NCBI RefSeq assembly: GCF_014252095.1 | Contig: NZ_CP059210.1 | Span: 124,332 to 188,331 of the forward strand | Length of the DNA stretch: 64,000 nucleotides | Source: Blattabacterium cuenoti | GTDB lineage: Bacteria > Bacteroidota > Bacteroidia > Flavobacteriales > Blattabacteriaceae | Direction of reading: 5' to 3' | Shown here: positions 1 to 8,185 of the stretch, piece by piece | Position numbering within the stretch: position 1 is the stretch's first letter | Layout of the letters: each line of letters starts with the position of its first letter | Notes under the pieces: generated by a model | Databases searched by the model: none | What the model saw: only the letters and a program-made list of their open reading frames with translations | Told to the model about the DNA's origin: nothing | Made by a program: the position numbers and the translations under genes

Positions 1-72
1 CCCACCAATCCCACTTTTTTTCTGTTCACTACATTCCAAGATTATTTGAATCCGATTTCCTTTTTTTCCCAT
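1..72 (-). CDS. rpmG: 50S ribosomal protein L33, N-terminal part (cut by window edge)
   Basis: The reverse strand reads [20 protein letters not shown] and a few more residues before the window ends, which matches the N terminus of bacterial L33, a small zinc-binding or zinc-free large-subunit protein. About 24 codons are visible. The ATG shares its A with the last base of the rpmB stop codon (TAATG), so the two are translationally coupled in the usual rpmB-rpmG order. The C terminus lies outside the window, so completeness cannot be judged. Confidence 0.85.
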   Translation of the reverse strand, partial: MGKKGNRIQIILECSEQKKSGIGG

Positions 73-299
73 TAATATTTATATTTGAAACGTTTTAATG
101 CTTTTTCGATTCCTATTTTATTAATAAGTTTAATAGCAGAAGTACAAATTTTTAAGGTAATCCATTTTTTTTCTTTTGTTAAAAAAAAACGTTTTTTACA
201 TAGATTTATGTTGAAACGACGTTTATTTTTGTTATTAGCATGAGATACTTTATTCCCGATCATAGCTCTCTTTCCTGTAAGTTCACAAACTTTTGACAT
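72..299 (-). CDS. rpmB: 50S ribosomal protein L28
   Basis: This 75-residue basic protein begins [20 protein letters not shown], the characteristic L28 opening (CxxTGK followed by GN.VSHA), and has the expected length for Bacteroidetes L28. It is a large-subunit protein that binds 23S rRNA. It is the first gene of an rpmB-rpmG pair and overlaps rpmG by one base. A good promoter candidate (TTTG, 20-odd bases, TAATTTTG) lies upstream. Nothing in it looks damaged. Confidence 0.95.
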   Translation of the reverse strand: MSKVCELTGKRAMIGNKVSHANNKNKRRFNINLCKKRFFLTKEKKWITLKICTSAIKLINKIGIEKALKRFKYKY

Positions 300-327
300 A
301 ATTATTTTTTTGACTAACTTTAGTCTC

Positions 328-360
328 CAAAATTAGCTAATATAGGTCAAATATACCAAA
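328..360 (-). promoter_or_regulatory. Candidate Bacteroidetes promoter for rpmB-rpmG
   Basis: Read on the reverse strand, TTTG (357-360) is followed after 21 bases by TAATTTTG (328-335). This fits the Bacteroidetes primary sigma consensus TTTG...TAnnTTTG. The start of transcription would fall about 20 bases before the rpmB ATG. A second TAnnTTTG match (TATATTTG, 348-355) lies slightly upstream. Assignment is by pattern only. Confidence 0.5.
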
Positions 361-384
361 AAATCACAACCTAACTTATTTTCC

Positions 385-1101
385 ATGTCAGGACACAGCA
401 AATGGGCTAATATACAACATAGAAAATCTAATCAAGATTTTAGAAAATCTAAAAAGTTTTCTAAAATCATTAAAGAAATTTCTATTGCAGTTAAAGAATC
501 AGGTTTAAATAAAACTTCGTTTCGTTTAAAAAACGCTCTACTCAATGCAAAATCCGTTAATATTCCTAAAAATACTATAGAAAGAGCTATACAAAAAGCT
601 TCACAAGCTAATACGAATCATTTTAAAAATTTAAATTTAGAAGGACAAATTTACGGAATTAGCATGATTATAGAATGTATGACAGACAATCATATTAGAA
701 CTACTTCTGACATAAGAATTTTTTTTAAAAAAAAAGGAGGAAGATTATGTCATAACGGAGAATTGGTTCATTTGTTTAATCGCATAGGAATTTTTTCAAT
801 AAGAGAAAAAAATATACCTAACTCTATGGAAGATTTTGAACTTATGATTATAGATTTTGGAGCAAAGGATCTTCTAAAAGATGAAAAAATAGTTTACATA
901 TACACAGATTTTGAATATTTTGGGACTATGAAAAATTATTTAGACAAATTGAATATCCCCCATCAATCGATAGTCAAACGTATAGCAAAACACCCAAAAC
1001 ATATTTCAGAAAAGGAGGAAGAAAGAATATTAAATTTCATGAAAGAAATTGAAAAATATGAAGATATAAAAAATATATATTCTAATATAGTCCAAACATG
1101 A
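385..1101 (+). CDS. yebC: YebC/PmpR family protein
   Basis: The 238-residue protein opens MSGHSKWANIQHRKSNQD, the hallmark of the YebC/PmpR/TACO1 family. It carries the usual N-terminal helical domain followed by alpha/beta domains and has the normal family length. Members have been described both as DNA-binding regulators and, more recently, as ribosome-associated factors helping translation of proline-rich stretches; the sequence does not decide between these. The stop codon (1099-1101) lies inside the first helix of the downstream RNase P RNA, so the two must share a transcript or compete for the same bases. Confidence 0.93.
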   Translation: MSGHSKWANIQHRKSNQDFRKSKKFSKIIKEISIAVKESGLNKTSFRLKNALLNAKSVNIPKNTIERAIQKASQANTNHFKNLNLEGQIYGISMIIECMTDNHIRTTSDIRIFFKKKGGRLCHNGELVHLFNRIGIFSIREKNIPNSMEDFELMIIDFGAKDLLKDEKIVYIYTDFEYFGTMKNYLDKLNIPHQSIVKRIAKHPKHISEKEEERILNFMKEIEKYEDIKNIYSNIVQT

Positions 1102-1393
1102 AAGTAAGATGTCCTATCGCATTTTTTTTTGAAAGAATGAGGAAAGTCCGGACACCATAGAGCAGTACAATGGGTAATACCCATCCACCGAAAGGTGAGG
1201 AATAGTGCAACAGAAAGAAAGTACAGGAAAGCTGTAGTGAAATCATGTAAACTCTGTACGGTGAAATGCCATGTATACCGGATAATTGGCTCGATTTATA
1301 CCGGGGGGTCGGCAGATAGAGATAGTGGGCAACTACTATCCTAGATAAATGATAGAGATTAAACAGAATCCGGCTTATAGTCTTACTTTCATG
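1097..1393 (+). ncRNA. rnpB: RNase P RNA (bacterial type A)
   Basis: The conserved core begins GAGGAAAGTCCGGACACCAT (from about 1139), the universal 5' signature of RNase P RNA, and near the 3' end has ACAGAATCCGGCTTATAG. A perfect 13-base helix (P1) closes the molecule: 1097-1109 pairs with 1381-1393. The whole is about 297 nucleotides, shorter than the roughly 377 of E. coli. It is the catalytic subunit that trims tRNA 5' leaders; its protein partner rnpA lies at 12850-13237. Exact mature ends are inferred from P1. Confidence 0.95.
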
Positions 1394-1400
1394 TTATTTT

Positions 1401-1485
1401 GGAGAGATGGCCGAGAGGATTAAGGCGCACGTTTGGAAAGCGTGTTCACAGAAGTGTGTCAAGGGTTCGAATCCCTTTCTCTCCG
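1401..1485 (+). tRNA. tRNA-Ser (GGA)
   Basis: An 85-base class II tRNA with acceptor GGAGAGA pairing with TCTCTCC (1478-1484), discriminator G, a long variable arm and the T-arm motif GGTTCGAATCC. The anticodon loop TTGGAAA gives anticodon GGA, reading UCC and UCU. CCA is not encoded. It begins seven bases after rnpB and is probably cut from the same transcript. Confidence 0.96.
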
Positions 1486-1497
1486 CAGTAGTTTTTT

Positions 1498-2634
1498 TTA
1501 AGAGTTCTCTATATCTCTTAATTTTTTTTCAAGTAAGTTTTTCCTGACTCCCATTACCATATCTATATCTTTAGAAGCTGCTTGTAATTTATCTTGTGCT
1601 TGATGAAGTAAAAATCCAAATTTTGTAAACTCCTTTTTTACAGTTTCTAGAATACTCCACACTTCAGAACTTCTTTTTTGAATGGCTAATGTTCGAAAAC
1701 CTATTTGCAAACTATTTAACATAGCTGCAAATGTAGATGGTCCTGCAATTACTATTTTGTACTTTCTTTGCAATTCTTCTAATAAACTTGAATTTCTTAC
1801 AATTTCTGCATATATACCTTCAAAAGGTAAAAAAAGAATAGCAAAATCAGTAGTATGTGGAGGATCTATGTATTTTTCCTTAATGTCTTTGGACATTTTT
1901 TTAAGAACAGATTCCATATTTTTTTTAGCCATTTCTAATTTTTTCTTCTCTCCGAGACTATAGGCAATTTGTATTTTTTCATAAGTTTCCTTTGGAAATT
2001 TTACATCAATTGGTAACCATATAATATTTCCATCTCCCAGCCCTGGAAGTTTAATAGCAAATTCTACTACATAATTTGTACTAGTTTTAGTAATGACATT
2101 GCAGGCGTATTGTTCTGGAGCCAAAATTTGTTGTAAAAGCATAGAAAGTTGCATTTCACTGAAACTTCCACATACTTTTACATGATTTAAAGTTCTTTTT
2201 AATGCATTCACATCTTGTGCTAAAATTTTCATATCTCCCAATCCATTCTGTAAGAATAACAATTGATTTCCAATAAATTCAAAAGATTTTCCCAAATGTA
2301 AATTCAAGGATTTTTGAAGTTTTTCATTTACACTTTCTCTGATATCTTCTAATTTCTTTTCTGTTAATTTAACTAATTTTTCTTGTTCTATATGAACCGC
2401 ATTTAATTTATGAGATTGATTCTCAAAAGAGAGATTCATTTTTTCCTCAATAGAATTTTTAAAATCTCTTGTAGATTGAATCAGACCATCTTTGAAATCT
2501 TTCAAAGTATTTGCTAACTCATTTCGCTGATCTTTTGATTCCTCCCTTAAAAGAATTTCCAGTTTTCTAAAAAAATAAAGGAAAAAAACAAAAAAGAATA
2601 ATAATAAAATTCCTAAAGGATAGTAGATTACCAT
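1498..2634 (-). CDS. rmuC: RmuC family protein (DNA recombination)
   Basis: This 378-residue protein has an N-terminal membrane helix (about residues 4-24), a long charged coiled coil (about 30-130) and then the RmuC domain. That domain contains WLPIDVKFPKETYEKI, whose D...K pattern fits the PD-(D/E)XK-like core of the family. RmuC limits chromosomal inversions in E. coli; its biochemical role is not settled. It follows the initiator tRNA gene on the same strand and may be read from the rho-tRNA direction. Length is somewhat short for the family but the core is complete. Confidence 0.9.
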   Translation of the reverse strand: MVIYYPLGILLLFFFVFFLYFFRKLEILLREESKDQRNELANTLKDFKDGLIQSTRDFKNSIEEKMNLSFENQSHKLNAVHIEQEKLVKLTEKKLEDIRESVNEKLQKSLNLHLGKSFEFIGNQLLFLQNGLGDMKILAQDVNALKRTLNHVKVCGSFSEMQLSMLLQQILAPEQYACNVITKTSTNYVVEFAIKLPGLGDGNIIWLPIDVKFPKETYEKIQIAYSLGEKKKLEMAKKNMESVLKKMSKDIKEKYIDPPHTTDFAILFLPFEGIYAEIVRNSSLLEELQRKYKIVIAGPSTFAAMLNSLQIGFRTLAIQKRSSEVWSILETVKKEFTKFGFLLHQAQDKLQAASKDIDMVMGVRKNLLEKKLRDIENS

Positions 2635-2676
2635 AAAATAATCTCAAGAATTCTTTGTTTTAGAAGAAGAAATAAA

Positions 2677-2749
<73 letters not shown>

Positions 2750-2805
2750 AATCCCGTAATATAAAGTTTTTTAGTTATAAAACAAAATTATCGATAAAAT
2801 TTATT

Positions 2806-4359
2806 TTATCCATTCATAGATATTAGAAATTCTTCATTATTTAGAGTTCTAGCCATACGTGATCTTAAAAATTCCATAGCTTCTACAGGATTCATATCGG
2901 AAAGATGTTTTCGTAAAATCCACATTCTTTGTAATGTATTGGAATCTAATAACAAATCATCTTTTCTAGTACTAGAAGAAACCAAATCAATAGCCGGATA
3001 AATTCGTTTGTTTGCAATTTTTCTATCTAATTGAAGTTCTTTATTTCCTGTTCCTTTAAATTCTTCAAAAATAACCTCATCCATTTTAGATCCTGTATCG
3101 ATCATAGCAGTAGCAATAATAGATAAAGAACCTCCATTTTCTATATTTCTTGCTGCTCCAAAAAACCTTTTTGGTCTATGCAGAGCATTTGCATCAACTC
3201 CTCCTGATAACACTTTTCCAGATGCAGGAGCAACAGTGTTATAAGCTCTAGCTAAACGTGTTATAGAATCTAATAAAATAACTACATCATGAGAACATTC
3301 TACCATTCTCTTAGCTTTTTGCAACACAATATTAGCTACTTTCACATGTCTTTCTGCAGGTTCATCAAAAGTAGACGCGATCACTTCTCCTTTAACATTT
3401 CGTTGCATATCCGTTACTTCCTCTGGACGTTCATCAATAAGTAATATAATCAAATAGACTTCTGGATGATTAGCTGCAATAGCATTAGCTATTTCTTTTA
3501 ATAAAGTAGTTTTTCCTGTTTTTGGAGGAGCCACAATCATTCCTCTTTGTCCTTTTCCTATAGGAGTAAAAAGATCGACTATCCTTGTAGAAAGAGTTGC
3601 ATTTTTTTCAGCCAGTTTGAATTTTTCATTTGGAAATAGTGGAGTCAAATGTTCAAAAGAATCTCTTTCTCTGACAAAAGAAGGAGGCCTCCCATTTATT
3701 TCAAGAATTTTAATCAAAGGAAAATATTTTTCTCCATCTTTGGGTGGACGAACTTCTCCTCTTATAGTGTCTCCCGTTTTCATTCCAAAAAGTCTAATTT
3801 GAGATTGAGAAACGTAAATATCATCAGGAGATGATAAATAATTAAAATCAGAAGATCTTAAAAATCCATAATTTTCTGGCATAATTTCTAATACCCCTTC
3901 ACTAATTATAATGCCCTCAAATTCATATTCAGGAGTACGATATTTATTAGTAATTTTCTGTGAAAATCCACTTTCTGATCCAGTAGAAAATTCTGATTTA
4001 TCATTTTTTTTCCAATTTTGAAAATATTTTTTTTTGGATTTTCCAATTTCTTCTGAAGGTTTTGAATAATTTTTGAAATTTTCTTGATTGGTTAATTTTT
4101 TTTTCCCATTAATATTTTCTAAAAATGTGGTCTTTGACTCCGTATTTTTTCTACCTTTAAATCCTTTTTTTAATAAAGAATTTTCTATCTTTGGATTTCT
4201 TGTAGATGTTGTATTTTTATTATTACTATTGAAAATGGAAATAATTTTTTCTAGGAGTTCGTTTTTTCGTAATTGTGTGCATTTTTTTAATCCTGAAGAA
4301 CGAGCAATCTCCTGTAATTCAAAAAGTTTTTTACTTTTTAATTCAGTAATATCAAACAT
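2806..4359 (-). CDS. rho: Transcription termination factor Rho
   Basis: The 517-residue protein has an N-terminal Rho_N helical domain (about 1-45), then a Lys/Ser/Asn-rich insert of roughly 100 residues, an OB-fold RNA-binding domain (about 150-225, with NYGFLR) and the hexameric RecA-like ATPase. The ATPase shows Walker A ([10 protein letters not shown]), Walker B ([12 protein letters not shown]) and [16 protein letters not shown]. The long low-complexity insert before the RNA-binding domain is typical of Bacteroidetes Rho and accounts for the length over E. coli (419). Few strong hairpin terminators were seen in this window, so Rho may carry much of the termination load; that is an inference. 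Confidence 0.97.
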   Translation of the reverse strand: MFDITELKSKKLFELQEIARSSGLKKCTQLRKNELLEKIISIFNSNNKNTTSTRNPKIENSLLKKGFKGRKNTESKTTFLENINGKKKLTNQENFKNYSKPSEEIGKSKKKYFQNWKKNDKSEFSTGSESGFSQKITNKYRTPEYEFEGIIISEGVLEIMPENYGFLRSSDFNYLSSPDDIYVSQSQIRLFGMKTGDTIRGEVRPPKDGEKYFPLIKILEINGRPPSFVRERDSFEHLTPLFPNEKFKLAEKNATLSTRIVDLFTPIGKGQRGMIVAPPKTGKTTLLKEIANAIAANHPEVYLIILLIDERPEEVTDMQRNVKGEVIASTFDEPAERHVKVANIVLQKAKRMVECSHDVVILLDSITRLARAYNTVAPASGKVLSGGVDANALHRPKRFFGAARNIENGGSLSIIATAMIDTGSKMDEVIFEEFKGTGNKELQLDRKIANKRIYPAIDLVSSSTRKDDLLLDSNTLQRMWILRKHLSDMNPVEAMEFLRSRMARTLNNEEFLISMNG

Positions 4360-4467
4360 AAAGTAATTGGGTTATATTTATGCCACTCTTGGCTTAATAA
4401 GACAGTATAACAATTATACAAATTAATTTGAACTTCTAGAGAATAAATTAGAAAATATTTTTTACCT

Positions 4468-4875
4468 ATGTTCTATCGGATACAAACTTTTTATTTATTT
4501 ATATCCATATTAGTTTCTTCTATTTCTTTACATTTTTATCCATATTCAAAAAAAAATATCCAGCATTCCTTTTTTTTATTAGATAAATTCATTTTAATTT
4601 TTATAATAACATGTTTAATTCTATCTGTTTTAAGTTTTCTTTTTTTTAAAAAAAAACCATTACAAATATTTTTCAATGGTCTAAATATACTTCTAAATAG
4701 TACTACTTTTATATTGATTCTTATTTTTTCATGTTTTCAATCAAATAAATATTTCCTGTTTTCAAGAACAACTAATCTTTTTCTTACATTTTTATCTATA
4801 TGTTTCTTATATCTTTCTAGTCAAGAAATCAAAAAGGATATAAAATTAATCCATTCCATGAATAGAATACGATGA
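4468..4875 (+). CDS. DUF4293 family membrane protein
   Basis: This 135-residue protein opens MFYRIQTFYLFISILVS, matching the RIQT(V/L)YL start of DUF4293, a Bacteroidetes-only family commonly found beside rho. Four hydrophobic segments are evident (about 7-22, 38-58, 68-88 and 100-116), so it should span the inner membrane four times. No catalytic motif is visible and the function is unknown. It is divergent from rho and precedes prfA on the same strand by 39 bases. Confidence 0.75.
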   Translation: MFYRIQTFYLFISILVSSISLHFYPYSKKNIQHSFFLLDKFILIFIITCLILSVLSFLFFKKKPLQIFFNGLNILLNSTTFILILIFSCFQSNKYFLFSRTTNLFLTFLSICFLYLSSQEIKKDIKLIHSMNRIR

Positions 4876-4914
4876 CAGATGAAATAGATATTTCAAATCT
4901 TTTTACTAAAAAAA

Positions 4915-6006
4915 ATGAAAAACATTTCATTAATTAAGAAATTTGAAATTCTTGAAAAAGAATTTCATAAAATTTCAAATTCCATTATACAACCTCATAT
5001 TGTATCTAATCAAAAAAAATATAAAACATTATTAAAAAAGTATCGAAACTTAGAAAAAATAGTAACTATTTATGAAAAATACAAAAAAAAGTTAACAGCT
5101 CTTCAAGAAGCTAACTTTATTTTAAAAAATGATTCAGATCCAGAAATGAAAGAAATAGCTTTTTTGGAAAAAAATAAAATTTTAGAAGATCTGTCTGATA
5201 TTGAAAAAAAATCAGATAATCTACTATTTTCTCTTTTTCCTACAGGAAAAGAAAATAGAGTAGAAGACGATCATAGAAACGCTATTGTAGAATTACGTTC
5301 TGGAACAGGAGGTGATGAGGCTTGTCTTTTTGTAGAAGATATATTACGAATGTATATAATGTATTTTAAACAAGTAGGTTGGAAATATAAAATTCTCCAT
5401 GCTCAAAAAGGAGGAATACAAGGTTACAAAGAAATAATTTTAGATGTCAGTGGAAAAGAAGAAGTTTATGGAAATTTAAAATTTGAATCTGGAGTACACA
5501 GAGTTCAAAGAATTCCAAAAACAGAATCTCAAGGTAGAGTACACACATCTGCTATCACTGTAGCAGTTCTACCTGAGATAAAAGATATAGAAATGAAAAT
5601 TCATATATCGGATATAAAAAAAGACACATTTCGATCCAGTGGATCTGGAGGACAACATGTCAATAAAACAGAATCAGCTGTACGATTAACACATATTCCA
5701 ACTAAAATCACAGTGGAATGTCAAGAAGAACGTTCGCAACACAAAAATTTTGAAAAAGCTATGAACGTTTTACGATCACGTATTTATCAAAATGAAAAGG
5801 AAAAAAGATTGAAAGAACGATCTATTAAGAGAAAATCTTTAGTTTCTACAGGAGATAGATCCGTAAAAATACGAACCTATAATTATCCTAAAGGAAGAGT
5901 GACGGATCATAGAATTCATAAATCCATTTATAATCTTGTAGGATTCATGAACGGAAATATTCAAGAAATGATTAATTTCTTAAAATTATCTGAAAAAAAT
6001 CAATAA
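4915..6006 (+). CDS. prfA: Peptide chain release factor 1
   Basis: The 363-residue protein has the catalytic GGQ motif (residues 245-247 in GSGGQHVNKTESAVR) and the stop-codon-reading tripeptide PKT (201-203), the PxT form that distinguishes RF1 (UAA/UAG) from RF2 (SPF). Length is normal. Its 3' end overlaps the convergent accC by seven bases. RF1 is expected to read the UAA and UAG stops that most genes here use. Confidence 0.97.
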   Translation: MKNISLIKKFEILEKEFHKISNSIIQPHIVSNQKKYKTLLKKYRNLEKIVTIYEKYKKKLTALQEANFILKNDSDPEMKEIAFLEKNKILEDLSDIEKKSDNLLFSLFPTGKENRVEDDHRNAIVELRSGTGGDEACLFVEDILRMYIMYFKQVGWKYKILHAQKGGIQGYKEIILDVSGKEEVYGNLKFESGVHRVQRIPKTESQGRVHTSAITVAVLPEIKDIEMKIHISDIKKDTFRSSGSGGQHVNKTESAVRLTHIPTKITVECQEERSQHKNFEKAMNVLRSRIYQNEKEKRLKERSIKRKSLVSTGDRSVKIRTYNYPKGRVTDHRIHKSIYNLVGFMNGNIQEMINFLKLSEKNQ

Positions 6007-7376
6007 TTCGGATTTGATTCATTTTTATAAAAATTTGAATCTAAATGAAGTGTATCTAAAAAATTTGTATTATAATTTCCTTTCAAAAAGTTATTATTTT
6101 GCATAAGCTGTTTATGAAAAGGGATAGTCGTACGAATCCCTTCTATTACAAATTCATCTAATGAACGACGCATTTTTTCAATAGTTTCTTTTCTACTTTT
6201 TGCTGTAGTGATAACTTTAGCAATCATAGAATCATAATAATGTGGGACTCTATATCCTGCATAAACATGGGTGTCTACACGAACCCCTTTTCCTCCTGGT
6301 AAATGCATTTGAGTAATTTTCCCAGGCATAGGACGAAAATCTTGAGAAGGTTCTTCTGCATTAATTCTACATTCCATAGAATACATTTTTGGATAAAAGT
6401 TTTTTCCAGAAAGTTTTTTTCCATTAGCTAAAAAAATTTGTTCTTGTATAAGGTCTAAACCAGTTATTTCTTCTGTAATAGGATGTTCTACTTGAATTCT
6501 AGTATTCATTTCCATAAAATAAAAATTACGATTTTTATCTACTAAAAATTCTATCGTTCCTACTCCTTCATAACGAATAAATTCAGCAGCTTTTATGGCT
6601 GCTTCTCCCATTTTTTTTCTCAAAGAAGAAGTTAAAAAAGGAGAAGGGGCTTCTTCCAACAGTTTTTGATTTCTTCTTTGAATGGAACAATCTCTTTCGG
6701 ATAGATGACAAGCTTTTCCATATTGATCACTAATAATTTGTATTTCTATATGTCTTGGATTGAGAATTAATTTTTCTATATACATATCTTTTTTTCCAAA
6801 AAAAGCAAAAGATTCTTTTTTTGCTTCTTCCCAAGAACGTTTTAATCCTTTTTTATCTAAAACAGATCGTATTCCTTTTCCACCTCCTCCAGAAACCGCT
6901 TTGATAATGAGAGGATATCCTATTTGTTCTGCAATTCTTTCTATTTCCTTATAAGAAGATTTTAAAAAAAAATCTGATCCAGGAAGACACGAGATTCCAG
7001 CTTTTTTCATAGTTTTTTTAGCTGAAATTTTATTTCCCATCTGAATAATATGATTTGGAAGTGGACCGATAAACTTAATTCTATGTTTTTTACACATAGA
7101 TGAAAAATATGCATTTTCAGATAAAAAACCATATCCAGGATGAATGGCATCTGCATTTGTAATTTCTGCCGCAGATATTAAATTTGGAACATTTAAATAC
7201 GATTGATATGGAGAAGCAGGACCAATACAGACTGCTTCATCTGCAAAATAAACATGAAGACTATGTTTATCGGCGGTAGAATAAACCGCTACCGTTTTTA
7301 TCCCCATTTCTTTAGCCGTACGTATCACTCGTAAGGCAATTTCTCCACGATTAGCAATTAATATTTTTTTAAACAT
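6000..7376 (-). CDS. accC: Acetyl-CoA carboxylase, biotin carboxylase subunit
   Basis: The 458-residue protein has the biotin carboxylase opening (KILIANRGEIALRVIRTAKE), an ATP-grasp glycine-rich loop (SGGGGKGIR) and the catalytic stretch EMNTRIQVEHPITEEITG. It carboxylates the biotin on AccB using ATP and bicarbonate, the first half of malonyl-CoA synthesis. It follows accB by 19 bases in a rpmF-accB-accC group; accD lies at 51.2 kb. Length fits the roughly 450-residue family. Confidence 0.97.
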   Translation of the reverse strand: MFKKILIANRGEIALRVIRTAKEMGIKTVAVYSTADKHSLHVYFADEAVCIGPASPYQSYLNVPNLISAAEITNADAIHPGYGFLSENAYFSSMCKKHRIKFIGPLPNHIIQMGNKISAKKTMKKAGISCLPGSDFFLKSSYKEIERIAEQIGYPLIIKAVSGGGGKGIRSVLDKKGLKRSWEEAKKESFAFFGKKDMYIEKLILNPRHIEIQIISDQYGKACHLSERDCSIQRRNQKLLEEAPSPFLTSSLRKKMGEAAIKAAEFIRYEGVGTIEFLVDKNRNFYFMEMNTRIQVEHPITEEITGLDLIQEQIFLANGKKLSGKNFYPKMYSMECRINAEEPSQDFRPMPGKITQMHLPGGKGVRVDTHVYAGYRVPHYYDSMIAKVITTAKSRKETIEKMRRSLDEFVIEGIRTTIPFHKQLMQNNNFLKGNYNTNFLDTLHLDSNFYKNESNPNY

Positions 7377-7395
7377 ACATTGATGATGTCTCCTT

Positions 7396-7869
7396 TTAAT
7401 AATTAGGATCTAACATAAATAAAGGTTGATCATAATCAACTGGAGTAGAGTCTTCTACAAGAATTTTTACGATTTTTCCATCTACTTCAGATTCTATATC
7501 ATTAAATAGTTTCATAGCTTCTATTACACAAATTTTTGTTCCTATTTTCACCTGATCGCCTACTTTCACAAAGGGATCTTTATCTGGATGAGGTCTACGA
7601 TAGAAAGTTCCAATCATAGGAGATTTAATAATAATGTACTGATTTTTATCAGATTTTTTTTCCATTTCTAATTTAGAAAACCTATCGGAAAAATCCGAAA
7701 TAGGAGAATAAACTCTTCTGTTCCTGGATAAAATTGGGTTCAATAACTTTTTTCTTTTTTTTCTGTTATTCTTAATATGAATTTGAGTTTCTCCTATCTT
7801 CACTCTTATTTCACGAATATTAGATTTAGAAATCAATTGAATCAGTGATTTAATATTTTTAAAATCCAT
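7396..7869 (-). CDS. accB: Biotin carboxyl carrier protein of acetyl-CoA carboxylase
   Basis: The 157-residue protein has a C-terminal biotinyl domain with the biotinylation site VIEAMKLFND (Lys in EAMKL) and the thumb-containing YRRPHPDKDPFVKVGD region preceding it. The N-terminal half is lysine-rich linker. The carrier shuttles carboxyl-biotin between AccC and the AccA/AccD transferase. It lies directly upstream of accC and downstream of rpmF. Confidence 0.96.
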   Translation of the reverse strand: MDFKNIKSLIQLISKSNIREIRVKIGETQIHIKNNRKKRKKLLNPILSRNRRVYSPISDFSDRFSKLEMEKKSDKNQYIIIKSPMIGTFYRRPHPDKDPFVKVGDQVKIGTKICVIEAMKLFNDIESEVDGKIVKILVEDSTPVDYDQPLFMLDPNY

Positions 7870-7901
7870 AAATTTTACCGAAGATCTACCTATTATTATG
7901 A

Positions 7902-8096
7902 TTACATGGATGGATTATCTTTTTTCAATACCATTTTTCCTCTATAATAGAGTTTTCCTTCATGCCAATAAGCATGGTGATATAAGTGTTTTTGGTGATT
8001 TAAAGGACATGTAACTAATAATGGTTCCTGTATTTTTAAATGAGTTCTTCTTTTATTTCTTCTAGATTTAGATTGCCTTCTTTTAGGATGTGCCAT
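7902..8096 (-). CDS. rpmF: 50S ribosomal protein L32, without the zinc-ribbon cysteines
   Basis: Starting at the ATG at 8096, the 64-residue product begins MAHPKRRQSKSRRNKRRTH, the standard L32 start. The longer upstream frame has no L32-like residues, so I do not use it. Canonical L32 carries a four-cysteine zinc ribbon; here only one Cys remains (TCPLNHQKHLYHHAYWHEGK). As I recall, flavobacterial L32 proteins share this reduced form. It precedes accB, matching the rpmF-accB-accC neighbourhood of Bacteroidetes but without yceD or fabH. Confidence 0.93.
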   Translation of the reverse strand: MAHPKRRQSKSRRNKRRTHLKIQEPLLVTCPLNHQKHLYHHAYWHEGKLYYRGKMVLKKDNPSM

Positions 8097-8185
8097 GATA
8101 ATGTACTCTTTTAATAAATCACTAATAAAAATAATTTTTTTATATTTAATGATTGTAATCCTAATCAATTTTTCTTTATTTTTTT

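Noticed and set aside
4088..4366. Phenylalanine-rich open frame opposite the start of rho
   Set aside because: It is the antisense of the Lys/Asn-rich rho insert, where AAA/AAT codons read as Phe/Ile on the other strand.
8097..8168. Longer L32 with 24 extra N-terminal residues
   Set aside because: MAHPKRR is the universal L32 start; the preceding residues are hydrophobic spacer translation.
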